64,000 bases of DNA from Rhodobiaceae bacterium (GTDB lineage Bacteria > Pseudomonadota > Alphaproteobacteria > Rhizobiales > Tepidamorphaceae). The position numbers and the translations under genes were made by a program. Location: positions 248,001-312,000 of the forward strand of contig JACKJR010000001.1 in NCBI GenBank assembly GCA_020637855.1. Direction: 5' to 3'. The notes beneath the pieces were generated by a model. That model saw only the letters and a program-made list of their open reading frames with translations, made no database searches and was not told the DNA's origin. This document shows, piece after piece, positions 15,930 through 24,235 of this stretch (positions are counted from its first letter, which is position 1; the number at the start of each line of letters is the position of its first letter).

Positions 15930-16889
15930 ATGACCCGCACCATTGTCGCCTCCGCCACCAAGGAAATCGTTATCGGCTTCGATCAGCCGTTCTGCGTCAT
16001 CGGCGAACGCATCAACCCGACGGGCCGAAAGAAGCTTGCTGCCGAAATGGTCGAGGGCAATTTCGATACCGTGAAGAAGGACGCGCTGGAGCAGGTTGCC
16101 GCCGGTGCCACGATGCTTGACGTCAATGCGGGCGTGACTGCCGTCAACCCGAACGAGACCGAACCGCCGTTGCTGGTCAAGACGCTGGAGATCGTTCAGG
16201 AACTGGTCAACGTGCCGCTGTCGATCGATAGCTCCGTTTCCGCCGCCATCGAGGCCGGCCTGAAGGTCGCCAAGGGCCGCCCGCTGGTCAATTCGGTTAC
16301 CGGCGAGGAGGAAAAGCTCGAGGCGATCCTGCCGCTGATCAAGAAATACGATGTTCCGGTGGTTGCCATCTCCAACGACGAGACCGGCATTTCCGAGGAC
16401 CCGGACGTGCGCTTCGAGGTGGCGAAGAAGATCGTCCAGCGCGCCGCAGACTACGGCATTCCCGCCCACGATATCGTCGTCGATCCGCTGGTCATGCCGA
16501 TCGGCGCCATGGGCACTGCCGGCCAGCAGGTCTTCGCGCTGCTGCGCCGCCTGCGTCAGGAATTGAAGGTCAATACAACCTGCGGCCTGTCGAACATTTC
16601 CTTCGGCCTTCCGCACCGTCACGGCATCAATGCCGGCTTCATCCCGATGGTGATTGGTGCGGGCATGACGAGCGCGATCATGAACCCCTGCCGGCCGCAG
16701 GAGATGGAAGCCGTGCGCGCCGCCAATGTGCTCAACGGCACCGACGCCAATTGCATGACGTGGATCAAGACCTACAAGGATCACGCACCTGCCGCTGCCG
16801 GCGCACCCGTTGCCGCGGCTCCCGTCGATGCCGGCGCTTCCGGTGGCCGCCGCCGTGGCGGGCGCGAAGCGCGCCGGGCGCGGGGCTGA
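15930..16889 (+). CDS. Methyltetrahydrofolate:corrinoid methyltransferase (MtrH/MtgA-like)
   Basis: A 319-aa pterin-binding (DHPS-like TIM barrel) protein. Motifs are FCVIGERINPTGRKKL, GATMLDVNAGV, LSIDSSVSAAIEAGL, PLVNSVTGEEEKLE and the C-terminal TTCGLSNISFGLPHR. These identify methyl-H4F:corrinoid methyltransferases of the MtgA/CmuB/AcsE type. It would take the methyl group from the corrinoid protein at 8987-9682 to tetrahydrofolate. Residues from about 285 form an Ala/Pro linker ending in the Arg tail GGRRRGGREARRARG. It is transcribed with the next two genes. Confidence 0.93.
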   Translation: MTRTIVASATKEIVIGFDQPFCVIGERINPTGRKKLAAEMVEGNFDTVKKDALEQVAAGATMLDVNAGVTAVNPNETEPPLLVKTLEIVQELVNVPLSIDSSVSAAIEAGLKVAKGRPLVNSVTGEEEKLEAILPLIKKYDVPVVAISNDETGISEDPDVRFEVAKKIVQRAADYGIPAHDIVVDPLVMPIGAMGTAGQQVFALLRRLRQELKVNTTCGLSNISFGLPHRHGINAGFIPMVIGAGMTSAIMNPCRPQEMEAVRAANVLNGTDANCMTWIKTYKDHAPAAAGAPVAAAPVDAGASGGRRRGGREARRARG

Positions 16890-16907
16890 GGAAATTGAGC
16901 TGGAACA

Positions 16908-17294
16908 TTGGCGCACCAAAGGAGAATTCTGGAAGGCTCGATCGCTGTCTTATCAGTCTTCTTTGTTGCAGCCACGAGCGCCTTCAAATGGGTGATTGTC
17001 GCGTCAATCCTGGGGCATGATAAAGAGACAATCCTGGGAAAGCTGGTCTATGGCAAGATTCTCGAGGGCGACAACGTTGGCGACTTTGACACACTCGATT
17101 TATTGTTGCCTGGTCTAGTGGTTGAATTACTGCCCCCAGTCATCTGCACTTATGTCGGATACAAGGTCATGTATCCGCATCTGGCGAGTGCAAGGGCAAG
17201 AATCATTGGCGTGATTGCCATCGCATCCATGTTTTTATTAGTCAGCTTATTAGTTGCTGAATTCAGAATCCAAGTGGTCGAGTGGTATATGTAG
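16908..17294 (+). CDS. Small three-span membrane protein, unknown function
   Basis: A 128-aa protein with a TTG start at 16908 (the start is uncertain). Three hydrophobic segments are visible: about 10-33 (SIAVLSVFFVAATSAFKWVI), 66-86 (LLPGLVVELLPPVICTYVGY) and 98-118 (IIGVIAIASMFLLVSLLVA). I do not recognise the family. Its stop directly abuts the ATG of the RamA-like gene, so the two are coupled, yet its base composition is lower in GC than its neighbours, suggesting a later insertion. Confidence 0.55.
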   Translation: MAHQRRILEGSIAVLSVFFVAATSAFKWVIVASILGHDKETILGKLVYGKILEGDNVGDFDTLDLLLPGLVVELLPPVICTYVGYKVMYPHLASARARIIGVIAIASMFLLVSLLVAEFRIQVVEWYM

Positions 17295-19331
17295 ATGACC
17301 GATAACACCGACCCTCTCGTTTTGTTTATGCCGTCGGGCCGGCGCGGGCGCTTCCCCGTCGGCACGCCGGTGCTTGATGCGGCGCGTTCGCTTGGCGTCT
17401 ATATCGAGAGCGTGTGCGGCGGACGCGGCATCTGCGGACGCTGCCAGATCGAGCAGCAGACCGGCGAATTCGCCAAGCACGGCATCACCTCGAAGTCGGA
17501 GAACCTGAGTGGCGTCAACGAGGTCGAGGAGCGTTACGCCCGGCTGCGCACGCTTCCGCCCGACCGCCGTCTGTCGTGCCAGGCAACGGTGCAGGGCGAT
17601 CTCGTTATCGACGTGCCGCAGGATGTGCAGGTCAACCGGCAGGTTGTGCGCAAACGCGCCGAGAGCCGCGAGATCATCCGCAAGCCCGCGACGCATCTGT
17701 GCTTCGTCGAAGTCGAACAACCCGACATGGAAAAGCCGCTCGGCGATCTCGACCACCTGTTCCAGGCGCTTGAGCGCGACTGGGGCTACATGAACCTGCG
17801 CGCCGATTTCCATCTGCTCGCAGAAACGCAGGAAGTCCTGCGCAAGGGCGATTGGCAGGTGACTTGCGCCATCCATGACGACGGGCGTGGACCCGAGGTC
17901 GTCGCGATCTGGCCGGGGTTGCACAATGAGGCCTATGGTTTGGCCGTTGATATTGGCTCGACCACCATCGCCGCTCATCTCGTTTCGCTGCTGTCGGGCC
18001 GGGTCGTTGCCTCGTCCGGCACCACCAACCCGCAAATTCGCTTCGGCGAGGACCTGATGAGCCGGGTCTCCTACGTCATGATGAACCCGGACGGGCGCGA
18101 GGCGATGACAAAGGCCGTGCGCGAAGCGATCAATACGCTGACCGCGCGTCTGGCATCGGAAGGCGGCATCGACAGGAGCGACATCCTCGAGGGTGTCTTC
18201 GTTGGCAATCCGGTGATGCATCACCTGTTTTTGGGCATCAATCCGGTCGAGCTGGGCGGAGCGCCCTTCGCGCTCGCAGCCTCCGGCGCGCAGCATGTCA
18301 CCGCCCATGACCTCGGCCTCGATTTCAACCGTGGCGCGCGCGTCTATGTGCTGCCCTGCATCGCGGGTCATGTTGGTGCGGATGCGGCAGCCGTCGCACT
18401 CTCAGAAGCGCCGCAGAAGTCAGACGAGATCACCCTCGTCGTCGATGTCGGCACCAATGCCGAAATCGTTCTCGGCAACAAGGAACGCGTTGTCGCTGCA
18501 AGCTCGCCGACGGGGCCGGCATTCGAGGGCGCGGAGATTTCCTGCGGCCAGCGCGCCGCCCCCGGCGCCATCGAGCGCGTGCGCATCGACCCTGTAACGC
18601 TTGAGCCGAAAATCCGCATCATTGGCTGCGACAAGTGGTCGGACGAGGAGGGTTTCGCCGAGGAAGTCGAAGCCGTCGGCGTCACCGGCATCTGTGGTTC
18701 CGGCATCATCGAGGTCATCGCGGAGATGTTCCTTGCCGGTATCATCTCCGAGGATGGCGTCATCGATGGTTCATTGGCTGAACGCTCCGACCGCATCGTG
18801 CAGGAGGGCCGCACCTTCTCCTATGTTCTGTGGCGCGGACAGGTGCCGCTGAAGATCATCCAGAACGACGTGCGCGCGATCCAGCTTGCCAAGGCCGCGC
18901 TCTATGCCGGCGTGCGACTGCTGATGGACAAGCTCGGCATCGACAAGGTGGATCGCATCCGCCTCGCCGGTGCTTTCGGCAGCTTTATCGATCCCAAATA
19001 CGCGATGGTCTTGGGCCTCATCCCCGATTGCGATCTGAAGAAGGTGGCGGCCGTCGGCAACGCGGCGGGCACAGGCGCGCGCATGGCGCTGCTCAACACC
19101 GACCACCGCCGCGAGGTGGAAGACCTGGTCCGCAACATCGAGAAGATCGAGACGGCGCTGGAGCAGAAATTCCAGGAGCATTTCGTCAACGCCATGGCGC
19201 TGCCCAACAAGGTCGAGGCCTTCCCCAATCTCGCCATTGCCGTCGAGCTGCCCGAACGCAAGCAGCTTGCCTCTGCTGAAAGCGGCGAGGGCGGCGGGCG
19301 CAGACGCCGCGGTGGCCGGGGACGGGGCTAG
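17295..19331 (+). CDS. RamA-like corrinoid activation protein (2Fe-2S and ASKHA)
   Basis: A 678-aa protein of the DUF4445/RamA-like family, which reactivates oxidised Co(II) corrinoid proteins at the expense of ATP. An N-terminal 2Fe-2S ferredoxin region has CGGRGICGRC (about 42-51) and a later LSC (about 96). A middle region is followed by an ASKHA-like ATPase domain with AVDIGSTTIAAHLVSL (about 218) and VVDVGTNAEIVLGN (about 382). The C-terminus is GGGRRRRGGRGRG, an Arg/Gly tail like those of the MttB-like, MtgA-like and homocysteine methyltransferases. It completes the corrinoid island. Confidence 0.92.
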   Translation: MTDNTDPLVLFMPSGRRGRFPVGTPVLDAARSLGVYIESVCGGRGICGRCQIEQQTGEFAKHGITSKSENLSGVNEVEERYARLRTLPPDRRLSCQATVQGDLVIDVPQDVQVNRQVVRKRAESREIIRKPATHLCFVEVEQPDMEKPLGDLDHLFQALERDWGYMNLRADFHLLAETQEVLRKGDWQVTCAIHDDGRGPEVVAIWPGLHNEAYGLAVDIGSTTIAAHLVSLLSGRVVASSGTTNPQIRFGEDLMSRVSYVMMNPDGREAMTKAVREAINTLTARLASEGGIDRSDILEGVFVGNPVMHHLFLGINPVELGGAPFALAASGAQHVTAHDLGLDFNRGARVYVLPCIAGHVGADAAAVALSEAPQKSDEITLVVDVGTNAEIVLGNKERVVAASSPTGPAFEGAEISCGQRAAPGAIERVRIDPVTLEPKIRIIGCDKWSDEEGFAEEVEAVGVTGICGSGIIEVIAEMFLAGIISEDGVIDGSLAERSDRIVQEGRTFSYVLWRGQVPLKIIQNDVRAIQLAKAALYAGVRLLMDKLGIDKVDRIRLAGAFGSFIDPKYAMVLGLIPDCDLKKVAAVGNAAGTGARMALLNTDHRREVEDLVRNIEKIETALEQKFQEHFVNAMALPNKVEAFPNLAIAVELPERKQLASAESGEGGGRRRRGGRGRG

Positions 19332-19377
19332 AGCGTGTTCAGGAAAAGTGTGCAACTGTTTTTCGCCCGGAACACGC
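19332..19377. repeat. Palindromic repeat after the RamA-like gene
   Basis: Arms GCGTGTTC (19333-19340) and GAACACGC (19370-19377) surround AGGAAAAGTG and a TTTTT tract with CGCCCGG. This is the same family as 1158-1202 and 4684-4726. It immediately follows the stop codon and may also terminate transcription. Confidence 0.75.
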
Positions 19378-19393
19378 GATAATACAAAGGTTT

Positions 19394-19433
19394 AGAGCAT
19401 GTGTTTTGATTCAATCGAAACATGACACGCTCT
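19394..19433. repeat. Second palindrome at the convergent junction
   Basis: AGAGCATG (from 19394) pairs with the CATG...CGCTCT region ending near 19433, around a GATTCAATCGAAA loop. This common rhizobial repeat type (AGAGCATG...GATTC...CATGCTCT) overlaps the RES toxin stop codon at 19432-19434. Confidence 0.65.
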
Positions 19434-19908
19434 AGATAAACAGTCTATCGTCCCAAGGAACGGGCTTTTCGATATCGGCGTTGATCCGTGAAAAGTCGGG
19501 ATGATGTGGGTTGATCAATATGTTTTCGTCCAATCGGGCCACAATGCTGGGTACGATCAGGATGGCACTTCTTCTGCTTTGAAACCACGCCGATCCAAAA
19601 GCCTTAGACACGCTTTTATCCGATGATATCCAGCCGGGAAGCGAAGCTTCAGTGACCACTTCGTAGGAAACTCCGGCGGCAATCTCGATCTCGACGTAGT
19701 GCTGATTGGCCGGTAATTCGCCAAGCCTCACCAGCTTTTCCAACAGCGCCGTGGAATAAGTGGCGCTTGTATAGATCATGTCTTCATCTAAGTCGTTCCA
19801 GCGCCCGGGATATTGTGCTGCCCCCGTGCCTGAAAAGACTGGATAGTTTCCAGCCGCATCACCGATACGATATGCCTTGCGGGGTGTTGGTAAAACGCGG
19901 TGCGTCAT
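19432..19908 (-). CDS. RES-domain toxin
   Basis: A 158-aa protein starting MTHRVLPTPRKAYRIG. It shows the RES family residues: an early Arg in AYRIGD, GAAQYPGRWND with its Gly-Arg-Trp, then YTSATYSTALLEKLV, and a C-terminal RRSAILIVPSIVARLDENILINPHHPDF. RES toxins deplete NAD+ by phosphorolysis or hydrolysis. It sits directly downstream of its antitoxin, 9 bases away on the same strand, as in other MbcTA/RES-Xre loci. Confidence 0.92.
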   Translation of the reverse strand: MTHRVLPTPRKAYRIGDAAGNYPVFSGTGAAQYPGRWNDLDEDMIYTSATYSTALLEKLVRLGELPANQHYVEIEIAAGVSYEVVTEASLPGWISSDKSVSKAFGSAWFQSRRSAILIVPSIVARLDENILINPHHPDFSRINADIEKPVPWDDRLFI

Positions 19909-19917
19909 CTATGCCGG

Positions 19918-20310
19918 TCAGGCAGCGACACCGGCCTTCGACTGACCGATGAATTCGACGACCAGTTGTGCTCCGGTCACGGATGCAAGAGTAATATTGA
20001 GCGGCGTAGCGCCTTCTAACAGCGGATTTGGACGATTCAAAAAGCGCCGTGCGGCGTCTGCATCGTCGTGCCACAAGTCCAGAGCAGCAGACCAGACTCG
20101 GCGTAGCGCGAGCACTTTTTCGGACTGCTCCCTTGTAAGTCTGGCTTTCCGCGCCTTGACTCGCGCCAATGTCGGCTTCGGCACAATACGATACTTGAAG
20201 AGACTTTCACCGGGCTCGATCTCCTCGGCCAGTTGCTCCAAGTCGATCGGTCGATAGCCTTCGCGAACCGCGTCAAGCGCTGCGATGTTTAACAACGAAC
20301 TGTGCAACAC
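19918..20310 (-). CDS. MbcA/ParS/Xre-type antitoxin
   Basis: A 130-aa protein with a GTG start and AAGGAG 8 bases upstream. The N-terminal half would be the DNA-binding part. The C-terminal part ERVWSAALDLWHDDADAARRFLNRPNPLLEGATPL carries the LNRPNPLL segment diagnostic of the MbcA/ParS toxin-binding domain (DUF2384). It neutralises the RES toxin downstream and probably represses its own promoter. Paired operators at 20326-20361 lie just upstream. Confidence 0.92.
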   Translation of the reverse strand: MLHSSLLNIAALDAVREGYRPIDLEQLAEEIEPGESLFKYRIVPKPTLARVKARKARLTREQSEKVLALRRVWSAALDLWHDDADAARRFLNRPNPLLEGATPLNITLASVTGAQLVVEFIGQSKAGVAA

Positions 20311-20325
20311 GGGTATGGCTCCTTA

Positions 20326-20361
20326 GTATCTAATGATACCAAAAATAGTATCAAAAGATAT
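20326..20361 (-). promoter_or_regulatory. Tandem operator of the RES toxin-antitoxin pair
   Basis: Two palindromes GTATC-N4-GATAC (20326-20339) and GTATC-N4-GATAT (20348-20361) start 22 bp apart, about two helical turns, directly upstream of the antitoxin start. This suggests cooperative binding of antitoxin dimers. AT-rich sequence fitting a promoter overlaps them. Confidence 0.7.
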
Positions 20362-20389
20362 TAAAATCAAGGCGCCGTGACCGCGTTCT

Positions 20390-21301
20390 TTACCGTGGCG
20401 TCATGCCCCGCAGGCGTTCCGAACGCCGGCGCAGCAGTTCCACCGTCGTCAGCAGGAAGATCGAAATGGCAACGAGGATCGTCGCGACCGCAAGGATCGT
20501 TGGCGAAATCTGCTCGCGGATACCAGACCACATCTGCCTCGGGATCGTGCGCTGCTCGACGTCGGCGAGGAACAGCACGGTGACGATTTCATCGAGCGAG
20601 GTGACGAAGGCGAACAGCGCACCGGAAATCATGCCCGGCAGGATCAGCGGCATGATCACCTGACGGAACGTGGTCCAGCCATCGGCACCGAGACTTTGAG
20701 CGGCGCGGATCAGGCTGCGGTCGAAGCCGACCAGCGTCGCGGTCACGGTGATGATGACGAAGGGAATACCAAGCGTCGTGTGCGCCAGGATGATGCCGAG
20801 ATAGGTCTTGGCGAGGCCGACATCTGAATAGAAGAAAAACATGCCCGTCGCCGTGATGATCAGCGGCACGATCATCGGCGAGATCAGAAGGCTGGTGATG
20901 GCCGAACGGAACGGCATCTCGGGCCGCGACAGGCCAAGCGCTGCCAATGTGCCGAGCGCGGTGGCCAGAATCGTTGCGCAGATCGCCACGAAGAACGAGT
21001 TGCGCATGGCGCGGATCCATTGCGCGTTGTTCCACATGTCCGCCCACCAGTTCGAATCCATCGGTGCGTCGGGGGCGGCCATGCCATTGCGCACAATGTC
21101 GATATACCAGCGGGCCGAGAAGGCTTCCGGATCGAGCGCCAGCATCTTCTGGGTGAAGGTGAAATAAGGTTCCGCGTTGAACGACAGCGGAATGATGATG
21201 ATGATCGGCGCGATCAGAAACAGGAAGATGCAGGCACAGATGAACAGGTATGTGTAGTGCCAGATCCGTTCCAGCGGCGAGGCGTATTCGGGCAGTTTCA
21301 T
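20390..21301 (-). CDS. ABC transporter permease, PotC-type
   Basis: A 303-aa inner-membrane permease of the spermidine/putrescine type. About six spans are visible, the first at residues 18-38 (LFICACIFLFLIAPIIIIIP). The cytoplasmic coupling segment RAAQSLGADGWTTFRQVIMPLILPG is the EAA loop. It is last in the order ATPase, binding protein, PotB-type, PotC-type, all on the minus strand. The start has AGGAG just upstream at the edge of the inserted MITE-like element. Substrate is not shown by sequence: polyamine, or a quaternary amine given the neighbouring dehydrogenase. Confidence 0.93.
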   Translation of the reverse strand: MKLPEYASPLERIWHYTYLFICACIFLFLIAPIIIIIPLSFNAEPYFTFTQKMLALDPEAFSARWYIDIVRNGMAAPDAPMDSNWWADMWNNAQWIRAMRNSFFVAICATILATALGTLAALGLSRPEMPFRSAITSLLISPMIVPLIITATGMFFFYSDVGLAKTYLGIILAHTTLGIPFVIITVTATLVGFDRSLIRAAQSLGADGWTTFRQVIMPLILPGMISGALFAFVTSLDEIVTVLFLADVEQRTIPRQMWSGIREQISPTILAVATILVAISIFLLTTVELLRRRSERLRGMTPR

Positions 21302-21312
21302 CGCGCGTCTCC

Positions 21313-21579
21313 TAGGTCATGAACTCATAACGGAGATGGAATTTGGTATGAGCGAATTTGATTGCCGGCAAGGCGTGGAGCCGCAGGAAACCATCCGGTC
21401 TTCAAGGCTTCGCAACACAGTCGGAGAGCAAAGTCGCCATATCCTGCGGACGGCGAAATGGCTGTAAGCGACGGTGTCAGCGCGCTCGACCGGGCGACGA
21501 GCCCGCTCTTCACACGCTTCCTTGTTTCTCGTTGCCATTTCAGCCACCAAATCCCTCTCCGTTGTAAGTCCATGACCTA
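21313..21579. mobile_element. MITE-like element between two permease genes
   Basis: About 32-bp imperfect terminal inverted repeats, AGGTCATGAACTCATAACGG on the left (from 21314) and its diverged counterpart ending CATGACCT (21547-21578), flank about 200 bp of non-coding sequence. Both ends carry a TA dinucleotide, consistent with an IS630/Tc1-type target. The internal region has no convincing gene. It splits the permease pair without breaking either gene, and the element end supplies the TAG stop codon of the upstream permease. Confidence 0.6.
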
Positions 21580-22848
21580 ACCGAACTTCAGGTTATCGAC
21601 GCCGACCAGCTTGTTGTAGAGCCAGTACAGGAGCAGCACGCTGGCGAGCAGGATACCGCCGAGCGCTGCCGCAAGGCTCCAGTTCAGCGACTTCTGCATG
21701 TGGAAGGCGATCAGGTTGGAGATCATCTGCCCGTCCTGACCGCCGACCAGTGCCGGCGTGATGTAGAAGCCGATGGACAGGATGAAGACGAGCAGGGTGC
21801 CGGCCGCGATACCGGGAATGGTCTGCGGGAAGTAGACCCGGCGGAACGCGGTGAAGCTGTCGGCGCCAAGCGAGCGCGCAGCGCGCATATAGCTCGGAGG
21901 GATTGTCTTCATCACGGAAAACAGCGGCAGGATCATGAATGGCAGCAGGATATGCGTCATGGCGATGATCGTGCCGGTCTGGTTGTAGATGAGCTGTGCC
22001 CGGTTCTCGTCGCCGACCAGGCCGATGCTGACGAGAATGTCGTTGACGACGCCTTCGCTCTGCAGCATCGCGATCCACGCAGTCGTGCGTACCAGCAGCG
22101 ATGTCCAGAACGGCAGCAGCACCAGGATCATCAGCAGGTTGGATGTGCGCAGCGGCAGCACTGACAGCAGATACGACACCGGGAAAGCGAGTATGAAGCA
22201 CAGGAAGGTGATCAGTGCCGACATCCAGAAGGTACGCAGGAACAGCTTGACGTAGATCTGCTGAACCTCTTCTTGGGCCACGATGTTGCCGCCGGTATCG
22301 TATTTGCGGTCGAGTGCAGACAGATAAAAGCCGGCCGTGTAATCGTCGGAAACCCGTTTCAGGATCGACCACAGGACGGGGTCGTCCCAGTCCTTGTCGA
22401 TCTCGATCAGCTGTTCCTTGTAGGGCGGCCCGTCGATATCCTTGACCTTGCGCGCGGTAGAGGTGAACAGGCTGCGCGATCCGGGCAGGTCGTAGTTGAC
22501 GCGGGTCGCCGCGCGGCCGATGGACCGGTCCTCGCGCGACTGCTTCAGGTCGGCGACTGCGATTTCGAAGATATCCTCTCCAGGCACGCCTTGGCCGTCC
22601 CATGTCTTCAGGACGGCGGCAAGATTGGGCAGGACTTCGGAAAAGGAGGGGTTGTAGGCGCTGCGCCAGAGCATCTGGCCGATCGGGAACACAAAGCCCG
22701 CGAGCAGGAAAATCACCAGCGGCGCTGTCAGCATGAGCGCGCGGATTTTCGCTTTACGGGTGGTCTGCGCAAGCTTCCTCTTCAGTGGCGTTCCGTCTGC
22801 CGCGAGCAGCGGTCCGGAAGACACTGCATCAGCCGTTACATCACTCAT
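21577..22848 (-). CDS. ABC transporter permease, PotB-type
   Basis: A 423-aa permease, longer than typical PotB (about 280-300) because of a large extracytoplasmic loop of about 140 residues between spans 1 and 2 (roughly residues 66-200). Spans are at about 40-60 and five more from 205 onward. The EAA loop is RAARSLGADSFTAFRRVYFPQTIPG. The C-terminus LYNKLVGVDNLKFG looks intact. Its stop codon lies in the end of the MITE-like element. It pairs with the PotC-type permease to form the channel. Confidence 0.93.
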   Translation of the reverse strand: MSDVTADAVSSGPLLAADGTPLKRKLAQTTRKAKIRALMLTAPLVIFLLAGFVFPIGQMLWRSAYNPSFSEVLPNLAAVLKTWDGQGVPGEDIFEIAVADLKQSREDRSIGRAATRVNYDLPGSRSLFTSTARKVKDIDGPPYKEQLIEIDKDWDDPVLWSILKRVSDDYTAGFYLSALDRKYDTGGNIVAQEEVQQIYVKLFLRTFWMSALITFLCFILAFPVSYLLSVLPLRTSNLLMILVLLPFWTSLLVRTTAWIAMLQSEGVVNDILVSIGLVGDENRAQLIYNQTGTIIAMTHILLPFMILPLFSVMKTIPPSYMRAARSLGADSFTAFRRVYFPQTIPGIAAGTLLVFILSIGFYITPALVGGQDGQMISNLIAFHMQKSLNWSLAAALGGILLASVLLLYWLYNKLVGVDNLKFG

Positions 22849-22906
22849 CCCGCTTCGCCCCCGATTAGCTTGCGTGAAGTTAAAGGTATGCCGGAGGGTC
22901 CGGCGT

Positions 22907-22931
22907 GGGAGAGGCGCATTGCGCCTCTCCC
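22907..22931 (-). other. Intercistronic stem-loop between binding protein and permeases
   Basis: GGGAGAGGCGC (22907-22917) and GCGCCTCTCCC (22921-22931) form a perfect 11-bp stem with a 3-base loop, 26 bases after the binding-protein stop (minus strand). No T-run follows on that strand. It may stabilise the upstream mRNA and raise binding-protein output over permease output. Confidence 0.7.
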
Positions 22932-22957
22932 GGATTTGTTGCGCGTCAGGCCTTGCC

Positions 22958-24040
22958 TCAGTTGGCGAGCCAGGCGTTGAAACGCTCGTTGAGCTGGTCC
23001 TGATTGTCGGCCCAGAACTCGAAGTTGTTCTGGATCGCCGTCTTCAGGTTGTCAGGCGATGTCGGCATCTGCGGACCCATGTCGATCTTGCCGTCGTTGT
23101 ACTTGCCAACGAGCGGCGCGGACGATTTGCGGGCCGGGCCGTAAGCGATCCACTTGGCTTGATCGGCAAGACGCTGCGTGTCGGTCGAGAACTTCAGGAA
23201 CTCGAGCGCGTTCTCCATGTTCGGAGCGCCCTTCGGAATGGCCCAAAGGTCGATATCCCAGACCTGGCCGTCCCAGACGATCTCGAACGGTTTGCCTTCG
23301 GCTGCGACCGCATTGAAGATACGGCCGTTATAGGCGGTCGTCATAACCACTTCGCCGTCAGCCAGAAGCTGCGGCGGCTGTGCGCCGGCTTCCCACCACA
23401 CGACATCGTTCTTGATCGTGTCGAGCTTGGCGAAGGCGCGGTCGATGCCTTCCGGGGTGCCCAGCATTTCGTAGACGTCGCCTGGAGCAACACCGTCAGC
23501 GATGAGGGCCATTTCCAGGTTTGCCTTCGGCGTCTTGCGCAGGCCGCGCTTGCCGGGGAATTTCGCGAGGTCGAAGAAGTCGGCCAGCGAAGTCGGACCG
23601 GACGTAAGCTTGGACTTGTCGTAGGCATAGATCGTCGACCACACGATTGTCGCGATACCGCACTCGGAGATCGTGCCCGGCAGGAAGTCTTCCGTGGCAG
23701 GCGTGCCATCGGGAGCCGGCGGCAGGATAGCCGGATCGATCGGCTCGAAAATGCCTTCGTCACAGCCGCGAACGGCGTCGGAAAGCTCAACGTCGATGAT
23801 GTCCCAGGTGACGTTGCCGGCTTCCACCTGCGCCTTCACCTCGGCGATGCCGCCGTTGTAGTCCTCGGACACGACGTTGACGCCGGTCTTGGCGGTGAAC
23901 GGCTTGTGGTAAGCTTCGACCTGGCTCTTCGTGTAGGCGCCGCCCCATGACACGGCGGTCAGCGAACCGTCGGCCATGGCTGCACCGCCAAACGATGCGG
24001 CAACTGCCGCAGCGATGATGGTCTTCAACCCGAGTTTCAT
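22958..24040 (-). CDS. ABC transporter periplasmic binding protein, PotD/PotF-type
   Basis: A 360-aa protein with AAGGAGAGGAG upstream of the ATG at 24040. Residues 1-22 are a Sec signal peptide (MKLGLKTIIAAAVAASFGGA, cleavage after AMA). The mature start GSLTAVSWGGAYTKSQVEAYHKP and the later TLDTIKNDVVWWEAGAQPPQLLADGEVV match type-1 polyamine/putrescine binding proteins. It delivers the solute to the two permeases. A strong stem-loop follows the gene. Quaternary-amine specificity is possible but unproved. Confidence 0.93.
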   Translation of the reverse strand: MKLGLKTIIAAAVAASFGGAAMADGSLTAVSWGGAYTKSQVEAYHKPFTAKTGVNVVSEDYNGGIAEVKAQVEAGNVTWDIIDVELSDAVRGCDEGIFEPIDPAILPPAPDGTPATEDFLPGTISECGIATIVWSTIYAYDKSKLTSGPTSLADFFDLAKFPGKRGLRKTPKANLEMALIADGVAPGDVYEMLGTPEGIDRAFAKLDTIKNDVVWWEAGAQPPQLLADGEVVMTTAYNGRIFNAVAAEGKPFEIVWDGQVWDIDLWAIPKGAPNMENALEFLKFSTDTQRLADQAKWIAYGPARKSSAPLVGKYNDGKIDMGPQMPTSPDNLKTAIQNNFEFWADNQDQLNERFNAWLAN

Positions 24041-24235
24041 GATTGCTCCTCTCCTTTTGAATGCAAACACGAGGTTTTCTTGCCGGCAGTACCGGATCGA
24101 AAACCGCGCGAACGCGGGGTCGTCGAATGTGTCCGTTTCCGGACACGGGGTGCATGAGCCGGTGCCCATGCGCTGCCTCCTGATCGTGAGCCGCTGCTCG
24201 TCATTTCACGGCGCACAATTTCTTCAAGCATGAGC

